From NCBI RefSeq assembly GCF_050942215.1, contig NZ_CP192056.1, positions 1,426,001 through 1,490,000 on the forward strand: 64,000 bases of DNA, read 5' to 3'. The stretch's first letter is position 1; every line of letters starts with the position of its first letter. Under the pieces are notes generated by a model that worked only from the letters and a program-made list of their open reading frames with translations, ran no database searches and was not told where the DNA came from. This stretch comes from Sphaerimonospora sp050942215. GTDB taxonomy: Bacteria; Actinomycetota; Actinomycetes; Streptosporangiales; Streptosporangiaceae. Shown here in pieces: positions 36,129 to 46,267 of the stretch. A program made the position numbers and the translations under genes.

Positions 36129-36164
36129 TTCGAGGCGTTCGAGGCGTTCGAGGCGTTCGAGGCG
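36129..36164. repeat. four 9-bp tandem repeats TTCGAGGCG
   Basis: TTCGAGGCG is repeated four times head to tail in the gap between the PP2C stop and the GH9 promoter. Its function is unknown; 9-bp units would be in-frame if ever coding. Confidence 0.85.
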
Positions 36165-36228
36165 GACGGAATCTCCGTTCGGATGCCCAGGACGTCAGGG
36201 TGTCCAGAATCTTTGGGATGTTCGGGGT

Positions 36229-36963
36229 TCAGGAGGCGACGGCCTCGATGTCGGCGACGATGCAGGAGATGTTGTCGGGTCCGCCCCCCTCATTGGCGAG
36301 GTCGATCAGCCGGCGCACCGCCTCCTCGGGTTCGCCGATGGTCGTCAGCACGTGGTGCAGCGCCTCGGGATCCAGCACGGCGGTGAGCCCGTCGGAGCAC
36401 AGCAGGTAGCGGTCCCCGGGAACGACGTCGCGTACCGAGAGATCGGGGTCGGCGGGGCCGGTGGTCTCGAGTGCCCGCAGCAGCAGCGAACGGTTCGGAT
36501 GTCTGGCCGCCTGGTCCGGGCTCAACCGCCCATCGTCCACCAGCGACTGGACCAGTGTGTGGTCTCTCGTGATCTGGTAGAGGTTCCCCTCGCGCAGCAG
36601 GTACGCCCGGGAGTCGCCGACGTGTGCGAGTGCGAACCTGCTCGCACCGTCCCACAGCATGGCCGTGACCGTCGTGCCCATGCGCTCCAGCGCGGGATCG
36701 CGCTCGGCCAGCTCGCTCAGTCTGCGGCCGGCCTGAAGCACGGCTCCCTCGATCGCTGCGACGGAATCCTCGGGCGGCGGACCGTCCTCCAGCGCTGCCA
36801 GAGCCCCGATGGCGACCGCGCTGGCGACATCCCCATGGCCGTGTCCACCCATGCCGTCGGCAATGGCGAAGACGCGCTCGCCCGCGTGCACGGAATCCTC
36901 GTTCTTGCTACGGGAGCGACCGACGTCAGTGCCGGCGGCGTGACGAATTCGGTTGTGCGTCAT
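36229..36963 (-). CDS. PP2C-family protein serine/threonine phosphatase
   Basis: 244 residues. PPM motifs in order: GTDVGRSRSKNEDS, FAIADGMGGHGHGDVAS (metal-binding Asp-Gly), ALAHVGDSRAYLL, CSDGLTAVL and GGGPDNISCIVAD. It is the cytosolic catalytic domain only, without the membrane tail of PstP. It dephosphorylates Ser/Thr-phosphorylated proteins with Mn/Mg. It is divergent from an orphan DNA methylase and 2 kb from a Ser/Thr kinase (39111); a functional link is an inference. Confidence 0.92.
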   Translation of the reverse strand: MTHNRIRHAAGTDVGRSRSKNEDSVHAGERVFAIADGMGGHGHGDVASAVAIGALAALEDGPPPEDSVAAIEGAVLQAGRRLSELAERDPALERMGTTVTAMLWDGASRFALAHVGDSRAYLLREGNLYQITRDHTLVQSLVDDGRLSPDQAARHPNRSLLLRALETTGPADPDLSVRDVVPGDRYLLCSDGLTAVLDPEALHHVLTTIGEPEEAVRRLIDLANEGGGPDNISCIVADIEAVAS

Positions 36964-37021
36964 GGTTTTGAGTAAACCACTGGTTGAATCGCTTCACAAG
37001 CTTAATGCTACCCTCAACTTC

Positions 37022-39070
37022 ATGAGCCACGAGATCCCGGCTGCGCACGAGGCCACGGTGAACGCAGGCGAGATCGCCAGGCTGGCCGACGTCGGCCGGG
37101 CGGCGGTCAGCAACTGGCGCCGCCGCTATGAGGACTTCCCGCAGCCGGTGGGTGGCACCGCCTCCAGCCCGCTCTTCTCCCTTCCCGAGATAGAGGCGTG
37201 GTTGCGCCGCAACGGCAAGTCTTTCGAGCTGTCGATCGGCGACCGGGTCTGGCAGCGGCTGCGGGCGTCGGCCGGCGATCTGCGACTGGGGGAGATGGTC
37301 GGCCACGCCGGGGCGTTCCTGCTCTACCTGAGACGTGATCCGGCCGGTTGGGAGCGGCTCGCCCATGATCCCGGCCTGGTCGTACGGCTCGGGCCCGCCG
37401 TCGCGGCCGTGACCGGCGACCTTCCGGCCAGGCTGCCCGGCCCCGGCCTCACGGACCCGAAGCTGATCCGCCTGATCGCGGAGATGGCCGGGCGGCAGGG
37501 CGACGCCGCGGCGTTCGAGTTCCTGTGCGAGCGCTACACCGAGGCGCACAGCCGGCGCCTGGCCGTCACCCGGAGCGACCTCGCCGCCGTGATGACGCGG
37601 CTGGCCTGCGCCGCCGCGAAATCCATCCTCGACCCCGCCTGCGGCATGGGGACCCTGCTGCTCGGCGTGCCCCGGCCGGTACGGCTGCTCGGACAGGAGG
37701 TCAACGAGACCGTGGCGGTGCTGACCGCCGTACGGCTGCTGCTGCACGGGCACAGCGCGAGCATCGTCGCGGGCGACACCCTGCGCGCGGACGGCTTCGT
37801 CGAGGTGCGGGCCGATGCCGTCGTGTGCGATCCGCCGTTCAACGAGCGGGCATGGGGCCACGAGGAGCTGGTCGGCGACCCCCGCTGGGGATACGGCATG
37901 CCGCCGCGTGGCGAGTCCGAGCTCGCCTGGGTGCAGCACTGCCTCGCCCATGTGCGACCGGGCGGGCCCGTCGCCATCCTGATGCCGGTCGCCGCCGCCG
38001 GACGGCGCTCGGGCCGGCGGATCCGGTCGAACCTGCTGCGCGGCGGGGCGCTGCGTGCCGTGATCACACTGTCCGCCGGAGGCCCGGACCTGTGGCTGCT
38101 GCGCCGTCCGGTCCCCGGCGAGCCCCGGCCGGCGACGTTCCTCGTGGCCGACGCCTCCGATGACCTGTCGGTCGTCGAGTCGGCGTGGCGGGCCTGCCTC
38201 GCCAGAACCGAGCCGGCCGCGTCGTCTGAGTCGTCCGGCCCGTCAAAGCCGTCCGGGTCGTCTGGGTCGTCCGAGTCGTCCGGGTCGCCGCTGGGCTGCC
38301 GGGCCGTACGCATCGTCGACGTCCTCGATGACGAGGTGGACGTCGGCCCCGCCCGGCATCTGTCCGCTCCCGGCGACGCCCGGGAGTTCCCCCTCGTCCG
38401 CGACCGGTTCCGCAAGGCGGTGGCCGCGCTGGCCGATGCCGTACCGGACCTGGCCGTGCTCGCCGAGGTGAGCACGGACGGCGCGGGCGGGGCGCGCGCG
38501 GACGGCGGCTGGCACGGCTCGGCCACGACCATCGCCGAGCTGGCCAAGGCGGGCATGGTGACGGTCCGGCACTCTTCGCTCAAGGCGCTGCCCGAGGCGC
38601 ACGGCCCGGTCCGCGTGCTCACCGTCGACGACCTGGCGGTGGGCGGGCCGCCGTCCGGATCGATGCCGTCCGGAGGGGGCCTGGTCACGATCCAGCCCGG
38701 GGACGTCGTCGCCTCCGCGATCACGGCCCGGGTCGCCGAGGCGGAGGGCGCGGTGCTGGGCCCGCACCTCAGCGTCTTCCGGGTGGACCCCGGCAAGATC
38801 GACCCGGAGTTCCTCGCGGGCCTCCTGCGCTTCGCCGCAGGCGGAGGGACGGGCAGGGCCGGGACCAGCAGGGCCGGAGCGAGCAGGGTCGATGTTCGCC
38901 GCGCCCGCGTCCCGCGGCTGCCCATGGCCCGCCAGCGCGCGTACGGCAGGGCGTTCCGGCGGCTTCTCGCCCTGGAAGACGGGCTCAGGGAGGCGAACGC
39001 CGCGGGTGAGACGCTCGCCCGCGCCGGGGTCGAGGGGTTGATCTCCGGCACTCTTCTTCCCCCTGCCTGA
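37022..39070 (+). CDS. orphan N6-adenine DNA methylase with N-terminal HTH
   Basis: 682 residues from ATG 37022. Residues about 15-65 are a helix-turn-helix (VNAGEIARLADVGRAAVSNWRRRYEDFPQPVGG). The methylase core follows: SAM-binding ILDPACGMGTLLLGV (motif I) and catalytic VVCDPPFNERAWG (motif IV, DPPF), and AWVQHCLAHVRPGGPVAILMP. This resembles type I HsdM subunits, but no specificity or restriction subunit is present. A Ser/Gly/Pro repeat (about 38218-38290) separates the core from a C-terminal region with possible target-recognition role (LVTIQPGDVVASAITARV). No ribosome-binding site precedes the ATG, so a leaderless start is possible. A Ser/Thr kinase follows after 40 bp. Confidence 0.85.
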   Translation: MSHEIPAAHEATVNAGEIARLADVGRAAVSNWRRRYEDFPQPVGGTASSPLFSLPEIEAWLRRNGKSFELSIGDRVWQRLRASAGDLRLGEMVGHAGAFLLYLRRDPAGWERLAHDPGLVVRLGPAVAAVTGDLPARLPGPGLTDPKLIRLIAEMAGRQGDAAAFEFLCERYTEAHSRRLAVTRSDLAAVMTRLACAAAKSILDPACGMGTLLLGVPRPVRLLGQEVNETVAVLTAVRLLLHGHSASIVAGDTLRADGFVEVRADAVVCDPPFNERAWGHEELVGDPRWGYGMPPRGESELAWVQHCLAHVRPGGPVAILMPVAAAGRRSGRRIRSNLLRGGALRAVITLSAGGPDLWLLRRPVPGEPRPATFLVADASDDLSVVESAWRACLARTEPAASSESSGPSKPSGSSGSSESSGSPLGCRAVRIVDVLDDEVDVGPARHLSAPGDAREFPLVRDRFRKAVAALADAVPDLAVLAEVSTDGAGGARADGGWHGSATTIAELAKAGMVTVRHSSLKALPEAHGPVRVLTVDDLAVGGPPSGSMPSGGGLVTIQPGDVVASAITARVAEAEGAVLGPHLSVFRVDPGKIDPEFLAGLLRFAAGGGTGRAGTSRAGASRVDVRRARVPRLPMARQRAYGRAFRRLLALEDGLREANAAGETLARAGVEGLISGTLLPPA

Positions 39071-39110
39071 AGGTGTAGCTTTTTCCGGAACAGGGCGAGG
39101 GGAGGGGTGC

Positions 39111-40001
<891 letters not shown>

Positions 40002-40005
40002 CGAT

Positions 40006-40971
40006 TCAGTCCGTGCCGAGTCCGGCGGATGACGGCGCGCCGAGATCGGACTCCGGCTGCAGCGGGATGTTCTCTGGGGAGGGCGGCTTGCTCTCCAGCA
40101 GGCCCAGGGTGACACCGGCGATGATGATCGCGCCGCCGCCGATCTGGGGAAGCCGCACCGTCTCGTCATTCATCACTATGGCGCCGATGACGCCGAAGAC
40201 CGGCACCAGATTGAGGATGTTGACCGCGGCGCTCGACTTCATTCCGCGTAATCCGTGATTGTAGAGCAGGAAACCGCCGATGGAGCAGGCGACGGCGAGA
40301 TAGCCGAGAAGGACCGCGCTGGACGGGCTCGGGACCGCCCAGTCCCGGATTTCGAGAATCGACGCGATAAGAAAGCCGCCGGCGCCGGCGAGTGTCTGGT
40401 GGTATGTCGTGACCACGGCGTTCAGTCCGTCGCCGTACATCTTGGTCAGCAGGCTGTATCCGGCCCAGACCAGCCCGCCGATCAGCAGCAGAATGTCGCC
40501 CAGCCATCGCGCTCCGCCGCCCACCTCCGCGCCGTTGCGCACGATCAGTACGGCTCCGCCGCCCGCGAGCAGAACACCGGCGACGCGCGTGAGCGGCATC
40601 CGGGCCCGGAAGACGACCAGTTCGAGGAGCATCGTCATCAAGGGGTATGTGGCCACGATCAGTGATGCGTCGGAAGCGACGGAGAGCTGCACACCGACGT
40701 TTTCCAAGATGAAATAGACGGTGATTCCGAGTAATCCGCTGAGATACATCAGCCGCCGCTGCCGGCGGGTCGGCCGTGTCATGGGACCGCGAATCAGAAA
40801 GGTCATCGCGGCCAGCAGGATCGCCGCGAGAGTGAATCGCACCGCGCCGATGGTCAACGGCCCGACATCGTCCAGCACGTTCTTGGTGACGGCGTATGAA
40901 CTGCTCCACAGCACCGCGGCGCCCAGCACGGCGCACGCCGCCCATGCCTTCGATATCCGTTCGTCAGGCAC
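40006..40971 (-). CDS. EamA/DMT-family transporter, putative amino acid or metabolite exporter
   Basis: 321 residues with ten hydrophobic segments in two EamA repeats (AAVLWSSSYAVTKNVL in the first, GGLVWAGYSLLTKMYG in the second). The tail is polar. It is divergent from an Lrp/AsnC regulator over a shared operator region, the usual arrangement of a regulated efflux pair. The plus-strand kinase ends 4 bp from its stop. Confidence 0.88.
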   Translation of the reverse strand: MPDERISKAWAACAVLGAAVLWSSSYAVTKNVLDDVGPLTIGAVRFTLAAILLAAMTFLIRGPMTRPTRRQRRLMYLSGLLGITVYFILENVGVQLSVASDASLIVATYPLMTMLLELVVFRARMPLTRVAGVLLAGGGAVLIVRNGAEVGGGARWLGDILLLIGGLVWAGYSLLTKMYGDGLNAVVTTYHQTLAGAGGFLIASILEIRDWAVPSPSSAVLLGYLAVACSIGGFLLYNHGLRGMKSSAAVNILNLVPVFGVIGAIVMNDETVRLPQIGGGAIIIAGVTLGLLESKPPSPENIPLQPESDLGAPSSAGLGTD

Positions 40972-41047
40972 GAGGGCTCCTTCCCGGTCGCCGTACCCTG
41001 TGCGCCGTTTCCGTCGTCGCTCGAATCAATGACGGTCTGGGGAGGAA

Positions 41048-41098
41048 AAGATAACATCTTGAACGTCGATAACAAGATAACATCGAACTAAATTCGAT
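41048..41098. promoter_or_regulatory. Lrp-type operator region between exporter and regulator
   Basis: AAGATAACATC occurs exactly at 41048-41058 and 41074-41084 (26 bp apart), and ATCGAA-ctaaa-TTCGAT (41082-41098) is a perfect 6-bp inverted repeat. The stretch is AT-rich against the GC-rich background. This fits wrapped binding of an Lrp/AsnC octamer controlling both divergent genes. Confidence 0.65.
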
Positions 41099-41119
41099 AT
41101 TTCGGGGACTAGGGGGAAC

Positions 41120-41572
41120 ATGGACGAACTAGATTCGGCTCTGGTGCGGCTCCTGCAGCAGGATGGTCGGCGGAGCAACCGAGACCTCGCCCGGGAACTG
41201 GACATCGCGCCTTCGACATGCCTGGAGCGTGTCCGTTCACTGCATCGCCGCGGCGTGCTCGTCGGCTACCACGCCGACGTCGACCTCCATGCCCTGGGCC
41301 GGAACCTGCAAGCGATGATCGCGGTTCGGATACGGCCGCCGACCCGGGCGGTGATCGAGGAATTTCAGCGGTTCGTCGAGCGGATGCCCGAGGTGATCGC
41401 GGTGTTCGTACTCACCGGCAACGACGATTTCCTCCTGCACGTGGCCGTCCGGGACATCGATCATCTGCATGCGGTGGTCCTGGACAAGCTGACGAAACGC
41501 CCCGAACTCGCCGACGTGCGTACATCGGTGATCTATCAGTACATGCAGAAGAAGGTCATCGACCCCTGCTGA
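41120..41572 (+). CDS. Lrp/AsnC-family transcriptional regulator
   Basis: 150 residues. HTH about 5-50 (LDSALVRLLQQDGRRSNRDLARELDIAPSTCLERVRSL) and RAM/ligand domain about 65-145 (VIAVFVLTGNDDFLLHVAVRDIDHLHAVVLDKL, with the GxxDFLLHV effector loop). AGGGGG precedes the ATG. It should sense an amino acid or related effector and control itself and the divergent exporter at 40971. Confidence 0.93.
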   Translation: MDELDSALVRLLQQDGRRSNRDLARELDIAPSTCLERVRSLHRRGVLVGYHADVDLHALGRNLQAMIAVRIRPPTRAVIEEFQRFVERMPEVIAVFVLTGNDDFLLHVAVRDIDHLHAVVLDKLTKRPELADVRTSVIYQYMQKKVIDPC

Positions 41573-41670
41573 TCCCGTCCGCGACCGCGATGAGCGGATT
41601 TCTCGGATTCCCGTATTCCGGCGATTCCCATGGCGGCCGGAGCACGCCGGGCCGGCGAGCCGCTGCTGAC

Positions 41671-41706
41671 GCGCCGTCGCGTCCCCCGGCGCCGTCGCGT
41701 CCCCCG
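41671..41706. repeat. two 18-bp tandem repeats after rodA
   Basis: GCGCCGTCGCGTCCCCCG is repeated exactly at 41671-41688 and 41689-41706, then a partial third copy. It lies between the convergent lrp and rodA genes; no clear terminator hairpin was identified. Confidence 0.85.
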
Positions 41707-41720
41707 GCGCCGCCGGGCGG

Positions 41721-42899
41721 TCAGGTCCGTTCCCGGCGCTTGCCCACGGCGCCGAGGAGGCCGATCGCGGTGAGCGTGGAGATGGTGGCCGAGCCGCCGT
41801 ACGAGACGAACGGCAGCGGCAGACCGGTGATCGGCAGCAGCCCGATGGTCATCCCCACGTTGACGAACGTCTGGAACGCCAGCCAGCAGACCACGCCGCC
41901 CGCCAGCACCGTGCCGTACGGCGTGGCGCTGCGGGCGGCGATCAGCAGCCCGCGCCACAGCACGGAGAGCATCAGCAGCACGATGAACGCGCAGCCGAGG
42001 AAACCGAGCTCCTCGCCGGCGACGGTGAAGATGAAGTCGGTGTGCTGCTCGGGCACGAAATGCCCGGCGGTCTGGTCCCCGTGGAACAGCCCCTTGCCGA
42101 GCAGACCACCCGAGCCGATCGCGATCCGCGCTTGGGTGGCGTTGTAGCCGAGGCCCATGGGGTCGGCGTTCGGGTCGGTGAGCACCATCAGCCGCTGGAT
42201 CTGGTAGGGCTGGACGAGGCCGAGCAGCCACACCAGGAGGACGGCCAGGGCGCCGGCCGCCGCCAGCCCGGCCAGCCAGCGCTTGGGCGCCCCGGAGACC
42301 AGGACCATCCCGCCCGTGATCACGGCGAAGACGAGGACCGTGCCGTGGTCCGGCTGGAACATGATCAGGCCGATGGGGGCGGCGGCGAGCGCCAGGGCCA
42401 GCAGCACCGCGCCCCGGCCGGGACGTCGCTCACCCTCCCGCAGCTCCCCGAGAACCGCGGCCAGCGCCAGGATCAGCGCGACCTTGGCGAACTCCGAGGG
42501 CTGGAACTGCAGCCCGGACCCCAGGAAGATCCACGCGTGCGACCCGTTGACGGTCCGGCCCAGTGGGGTGAGCACGGCGACCAGCCCGGCGAGCGTGAGC
42601 AGGTAGAGCACCGGGACGTAGGCCCGCAGCACCCGGGGATCGTGGCGGGACACGAGCCACATGAGCACAGAGCCCAGGCACACGCTGAAGAGCTGCCGCG
42701 AGAGCAGGGAGACGTCCGGCTCGTTGCGGGTCGCCGACCAGACCAGCAGCAGGCCGATCCCGCACAGGACGACGGCGGGGATCGTCACCCACCAGTCGAG
42801 CGACGCCGAGGCGGACCGCCGGGCCGTACGGGCCCGCGCCGGTCGCGAGAGGCCGCGGCCGAGTGCCGACCAGATTCCGAGGGGGCGCGGAATCGTCAT
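41721..42899 (-). CDS. rodA: RodA/FtsW-type SEDS peptidoglycan glycosyltransferase
   Basis: 392 residues with about ten membrane segments. SEDS signatures: NGSHAWIFLGSGLQFQPSEFAKVALIL, FQPDHGTVLVF and the C-terminal GLLPITGLPLPFVSYGGSATIS. Together with the class B PBP it polymerises lipid II for lateral wall or spore-wall growth. Its start overlaps the stop of the PBP2 gene (ATGA at 42896-42899), the usual pbp2-rodA coupling. It is the last gene of the mre operon. Confidence 0.93.
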   Translation of the reverse strand: MTIPRPLGIWSALGRGLSRPARARTARRSASASLDWWVTIPAVVLCGIGLLLVWSATRNEPDVSLLSRQLFSVCLGSVLMWLVSRHDPRVLRAYVPVLYLLTLAGLVAVLTPLGRTVNGSHAWIFLGSGLQFQPSEFAKVALILALAAVLGELREGERRPGRGAVLLALALAAAPIGLIMFQPDHGTVLVFAVITGGMVLVSGAPKRWLAGLAAAGALAVLLVWLLGLVQPYQIQRLMVLTDPNADPMGLGYNATQARIAIGSGGLLGKGLFHGDQTAGHFVPEQHTDFIFTVAGEELGFLGCAFIVLLMLSVLWRGLLIAARSATPYGTVLAGGVVCWLAFQTFVNVGMTIGLLPITGLPLPFVSYGGSATISTLTAIGLLGAVGKRRERT

Positions 42900-44884
42900 C
42901 GCCCACCATCACCACCGCCACTACCACCGCGTGCGGACGACCCGGCCGGGAGGCGGTAGATGCCCTCCCAGATCTCGCGGGCGGCCGGGGCGGCGGTCGA
43001 TCCGCCGGTGCCGCCCTGCGACACCACGACGACCACCACATATTCGGGGCGTTCCGCGGGGGCGAAGGACGCGAACCACGAGGTGTCCTGCCTGCCGTAC
43101 GCCTCGGCCGTGCCGGTTTTGCCCGCGACGGCGAGCCGGTCGAACGGGAAGCCGGCGAAGGCGCCGGCGGCGGTGCCCTCACGGGGAACGTCGGCGAGCG
43201 CGTCGCGGATGTAGCGCAGGGTCTTGCCCGAGACGGCGACCTTGCCCACGACCGGGGGCTTGATCTTGCGGAGCACCTTGCCGTCCGGCCCTACCACGGC
43301 CTTGGCGATGCGCGGGCTGAACAGCTTGCCGCCGTTGGCGAGCGCGGCGTAGCCCCGGGCGAGCTGCAGCGGGGTGACCAGTACGTCGCCCTGGCCGATC
43401 GCGAAGTTCGCGGCGTCGCCCGCCCACCAGACGCCCCCGCTCCGGCAGTTCTCCGCCGCCAGGGTCTTGAGATAGGCGGCCCGCTTCCGGTCGGACTCCT
43501 CCGGATAGCCGGTCTTGGCCCGGCGGCAGGTGGCCTCCCTGGTCCGCTCCCAGGTGGCCTTCTTCCAGTCCCGGTCGGGCACCCGGCCGGCGGCCTCGTT
43601 CGGCAGGTCCACCCCGGTGCGGTCGCCGAAGCCGAACTCCCTGGCCATGGCCTGCATCGGGTCCTTGGGACGGCGGACCGGCTCGAGACCGCCGTCGCGC
43701 CGCCACATCTGGTCGGCGAACCGGTAGAAGATCGTGTCGCATGAGACCACCAGGGCCCGGTGCAGGTCCATCCGGCCGAGCGCGGCGCCCTCGAAGTTGC
43801 GAAACGATCGCCCGCCCACCTGGTAGGAGCCCGGGCAGTCGTAGGAGGCGCCGGGTCTGCGGCCGGATCGCACCGCCGCGGCCGTAGAGATGATCTTCCA
43901 GGTGGAGCCGGGCGCCCACTGCCCGAGCACCGCGTTGGAGGCCAGCGGCAGCGACTCGAAGTCCTGCTGGGACAGGTCGCGCCCCCACACCGCCGGGTCG
44001 TAACCGGGGTGGCTGGCGAGCGCGGTCACCCGCCCGGTCCTGGCCTCCAGCACCACGGCGGCGCCGGCGTCCGCGGGCTCGCCCCGCTTGCGCGCCTTGG
44101 CGATCGTCGTGGCCAGCGCGTGTTCGGTGATCTTCTGGATCCGGGAGTCGATGCTGGTGAGCAGGTCGTGGCCGGGCTCGGGATCCTGCTCGCCGAGCAC
44201 ACCGGTGACCTTGCCCGCGCTGTTGACGGCGATCTCCCGCACACCGGGACGGCCGGCCAGCACGTCGTCGTACTGTGCCTCCAGCCCGTCGCGGCCGACG
44301 AGTTCCGTGCCCCTGCCGCCGGCTGCGGGCGCCGACGCCGGTCGCAGGTAGCCGAGCAGGTGGGCGGCCGCCGTGCCGAGCGGGTAGACGCGGACCGGCC
44401 GCAGCGCCGTACCGACCCCGGGGAACTCGTCCTGCCGCTCGGCGATGGACAGCGCCGTCCTGGCGTCGACGTCGTCGGCCACGATGATCGGCTCGTACGG
44501 CGAGCCGGGCCAGCACGGCCGTGACACGCCCTGGCCGCACAGCCGCGCCCGGTTCGCGATCTCTTCGTACGGCCGGCCGAGCGCCTTGGCCAGCCGCGCG
44601 AGCACGGCCCTGCCGCGGTCGGGCTGGTGGATGAGCGTCATGTAGTCCACCGACACCTGCGGCCTGGTCCGGTTGGTCACCAGGGGACGGCCGTGTACGT
44701 CGAGGATCCGGCCGCGCACCGGCGGGAGAGCGACCGTCCGCACGCGGTTCTCGGTGGCCGCCCTGGCGTACTCGGGACCGGTGGTGATCTGCAGGTACCA
44801 CATGCGGCCGAGGAGCGTCAGCATGAGCGACGTCACGATCGCGAACAGGACCGCCAACCGTCCCCGATGCACCTGGTTACGCAT
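42896..44884 (-). CDS. mrdA: penicillin-binding protein 2 (class B transpeptidase)
   Basis: 662 residues. One N-terminal membrane anchor (LAVLFAIVTSLMLTLLG), dimerisation domain (VRGRILDVHGRPLVTNRTRP), transpeptidase domain with the serine of GSTWKI (SxxK), SCDTIFYRFA at the SxN position (SCD, as common in PBP2s) and AGKTGTAEAYG (KTG). A Gly/Ser-rich C-terminus. It cross-links peptidoglycan with RodA as partner. An insert rich in Arg/Lys/Glu (about 43490-43560) precedes the WWAGDAANFAIGQGD loop. Confidence 0.93.
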   Translation of the reverse strand: MRNQVHRGRLAVLFAIVTSLMLTLLGRMWYLQITTGPEYARAATENRVRTVALPPVRGRILDVHGRPLVTNRTRPQVSVDYMTLIHQPDRGRAVLARLAKALGRPYEEIANRARLCGQGVSRPCWPGSPYEPIIVADDVDARTALSIAERQDEFPGVGTALRPVRVYPLGTAAAHLLGYLRPASAPAAGGRGTELVGRDGLEAQYDDVLAGRPGVREIAVNSAGKVTGVLGEQDPEPGHDLLTSIDSRIQKITEHALATTIAKARKRGEPADAGAAVVLEARTGRVTALASHPGYDPAVWGRDLSQQDFESLPLASNAVLGQWAPGSTWKIISTAAAVRSGRRPGASYDCPGSYQVGGRSFRNFEGAALGRMDLHRALVVSCDTIFYRFADQMWRRDGGLEPVRRPKDPMQAMAREFGFGDRTGVDLPNEAAGRVPDRDWKKATWERTREATCRRAKTGYPEESDRKRAAYLKTLAAENCRSGGVWWAGDAANFAIGQGDVLVTPLQLARGYAALANGGKLFSPRIAKAVVGPDGKVLRKIKPPVVGKVAVSGKTLRYIRDALADVPREGTAAGAFAGFPFDRLAVAGKTGTAEAYGRQDTSWFASFAPAERPEYVVVVVVSQGGTGGSTAAPAAREIWEGIYRLPAGSSARGGSGGGDGGR

Positions 44885-45428
44885 GGCGGCCCCAGAGCCG
44901 GCGCCGAGACGACGGCCCGTTCCTGGGGAGCAGGGAGATCGCGGCGGAGACGGCCACCGCGCCGAGGACGGTCCAGGCGAGCGAGCCGGGCAGCGAGGCG
45001 AGGACCGGGTCCCTCGGCTCGTTACCCAGCAGAACGGTGAGCAGGGCGTCGAGCAGCACGGCCACGAAGGCGACCGGCGCGGCCCTGACCGGCGGCGGTG
45101 CGGAACGCAGCCTCGCCCGGCGGGTACGGCCCGCCCGGGCCGTCAGGCCGAACCCGGCGGGCGTCTCCGGCGGGATCCGGGCGAGGAACCATCCGGCCAG
45201 GCATAAGACGAGGGCGTGGCGGCCGATGGTGTGGTCGGCCGGCGGGGCGATGTCGGCGGCGAGACCGGCGGCGAACCCGAGCAGGGCGCCGTGACGTGTC
45301 ATCGGCGCGAGCGCGACGACGCCGATCAGGACGAGGTCGGGGCCGCCCCACGGCAGGCCGTTCACCACGGTGGCCTGCACGACCGGGGCGAGGATAACGA
45401 ACACCGCAGCGAGCAGGAACATCCGCAT
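44877..45428 (-). CDS. mreD: rod shape-determining protein MreD
   Basis: 183 residues from ATG 45428 (GTG 45431 is equally near the GAGGGG site). Five hydrophobic segments, opening MFLLAAVFVILAPVVQATVVNGLPWGGPDLVLIGVVALA, typical of actinobacterial MreD. An Arg-rich loop (about 95-115) is cytosolic. It overlaps mreC and the PBP2 gene by a few bases, so the whole series is one operon. It acts as a membrane partner of MreC. Confidence 0.88.
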   Translation of the reverse strand: MRMFLLAAVFVILAPVVQATVVNGLPWGGPDLVLIGVVALAPMTRHGALLGFAAGLAADIAPPADHTIGRHALVLCLAGWFLARIPPETPAGFGLTARAGRTRRARLRSAPPPVRAAPVAFVAVLLDALLTVLLGNEPRDPVLASLPGSLAWTVLGAVAVSAAISLLPRNGPSSRRRLWGRHA

Positions 45429-46267
45429 CACCGGTCACCCCTCGTCTTGTCACCCCTCGGCCCGGGGGACTTCGGTTCGGGGGATTTCGGTTCGGTCTCG
45501 GGTCCGAGCACCACGGTGACGAGGTCGAGGGCGGTGAAGCGGGCGAACGGCCGCACGAGCGCGGTCCGGGTCAGCCCGCCGGACGCGGCCTCCACCGAGA
45601 CCACGCTGCCGATGGGGACGCCGGGGACGTAGGGCCGCAGGTTCGGCGACCCGAGCGTCACCACTCGGTCGCCCACCCGGACGGACGCCTCGGGATTCAG
45701 CAGGCTGAGCCGGAGCAGGCCCCGGTCCGGCCCGCTGCTCACCATGCCGCCTTCGACCATCCCCGCCTCACGGGAGCCGGACAGCCTGGCGCCGACCGAG
45801 GCGGACGGGGAGGTGACGAGCTGCACGGTCGCGGTCGCCGGCCCGGCCTGGACCACCCGGCCGATGAGGCCGTCGGAGTCGAACACCGTCATGTCGCGTG
45901 CCACCCCGGCGGCGCCGCCGACGTCGATCGTCACCGTCTGGTCCCGGCCGAAGCCGATGGTGTGGGCGGGTACGGCGCGGTAGCCGTCCCCCCGGCTCTT
46001 GTCGCCTTTGTCGCGTTTGGGCTGCTCATCGTTCCGTCCGGCCGCGAGCAGCGCGGCGCGCAGCCGGGCGTTCTCCCGCTCCAGGCTCTCGATCCGCCCG
46101 GTGTCGGAAGGCCAGCGGGCAGCCGAGGAGGCGGCGCTCTCCAGCGAGCCGAAGACGGCCGACCCGAATGCCCGCAGCGAGGTCAGCGACACCCAGCGGT
46201 CGGCGGCGATCAGCAGGACGGACACAAGGACCAGCAGTACGGGCACCCGCCGGCCGGAGGTCCTCAT
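45428..46267 (-). CDS. mreC: rod shape-determining protein MreC
   Basis: 279 residues from ATG 46267, which overlaps the mreB stop. Membrane helix VPVLLVLVSVLLIAADRW, short coiled coil (TGRIESLERENARLRAALLAA) and the MreC beta domain (GFGRDQTVTIDVGGAAGV, GLIGRVVQAGPATATVQLVTSP). The C-terminal tail has a repeated EPKSPEPKSPG. It links MreB to the periplasmic or wall-side synthesis enzymes. Confidence 0.92.
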   Translation of the reverse strand: MRTSGRRVPVLLVLVSVLLIAADRWVSLTSLRAFGSAVFGSLESAASSAARWPSDTGRIESLERENARLRAALLAAGRNDEQPKRDKGDKSRGDGYRAVPAHTIGFGRDQTVTIDVGGAAGVARDMTVFDSDGLIGRVVQAGPATATVQLVTSPSASVGARLSGSREAGMVEGGMVSSGPDRGLLRLSLLNPEASVRVGDRVVTLGSPNLRPYVPGVPIGSVVSVEAASGGLTRTALVRPFARFTALDLVTVVLGPETEPKSPEPKSPGPRGDKTRGDR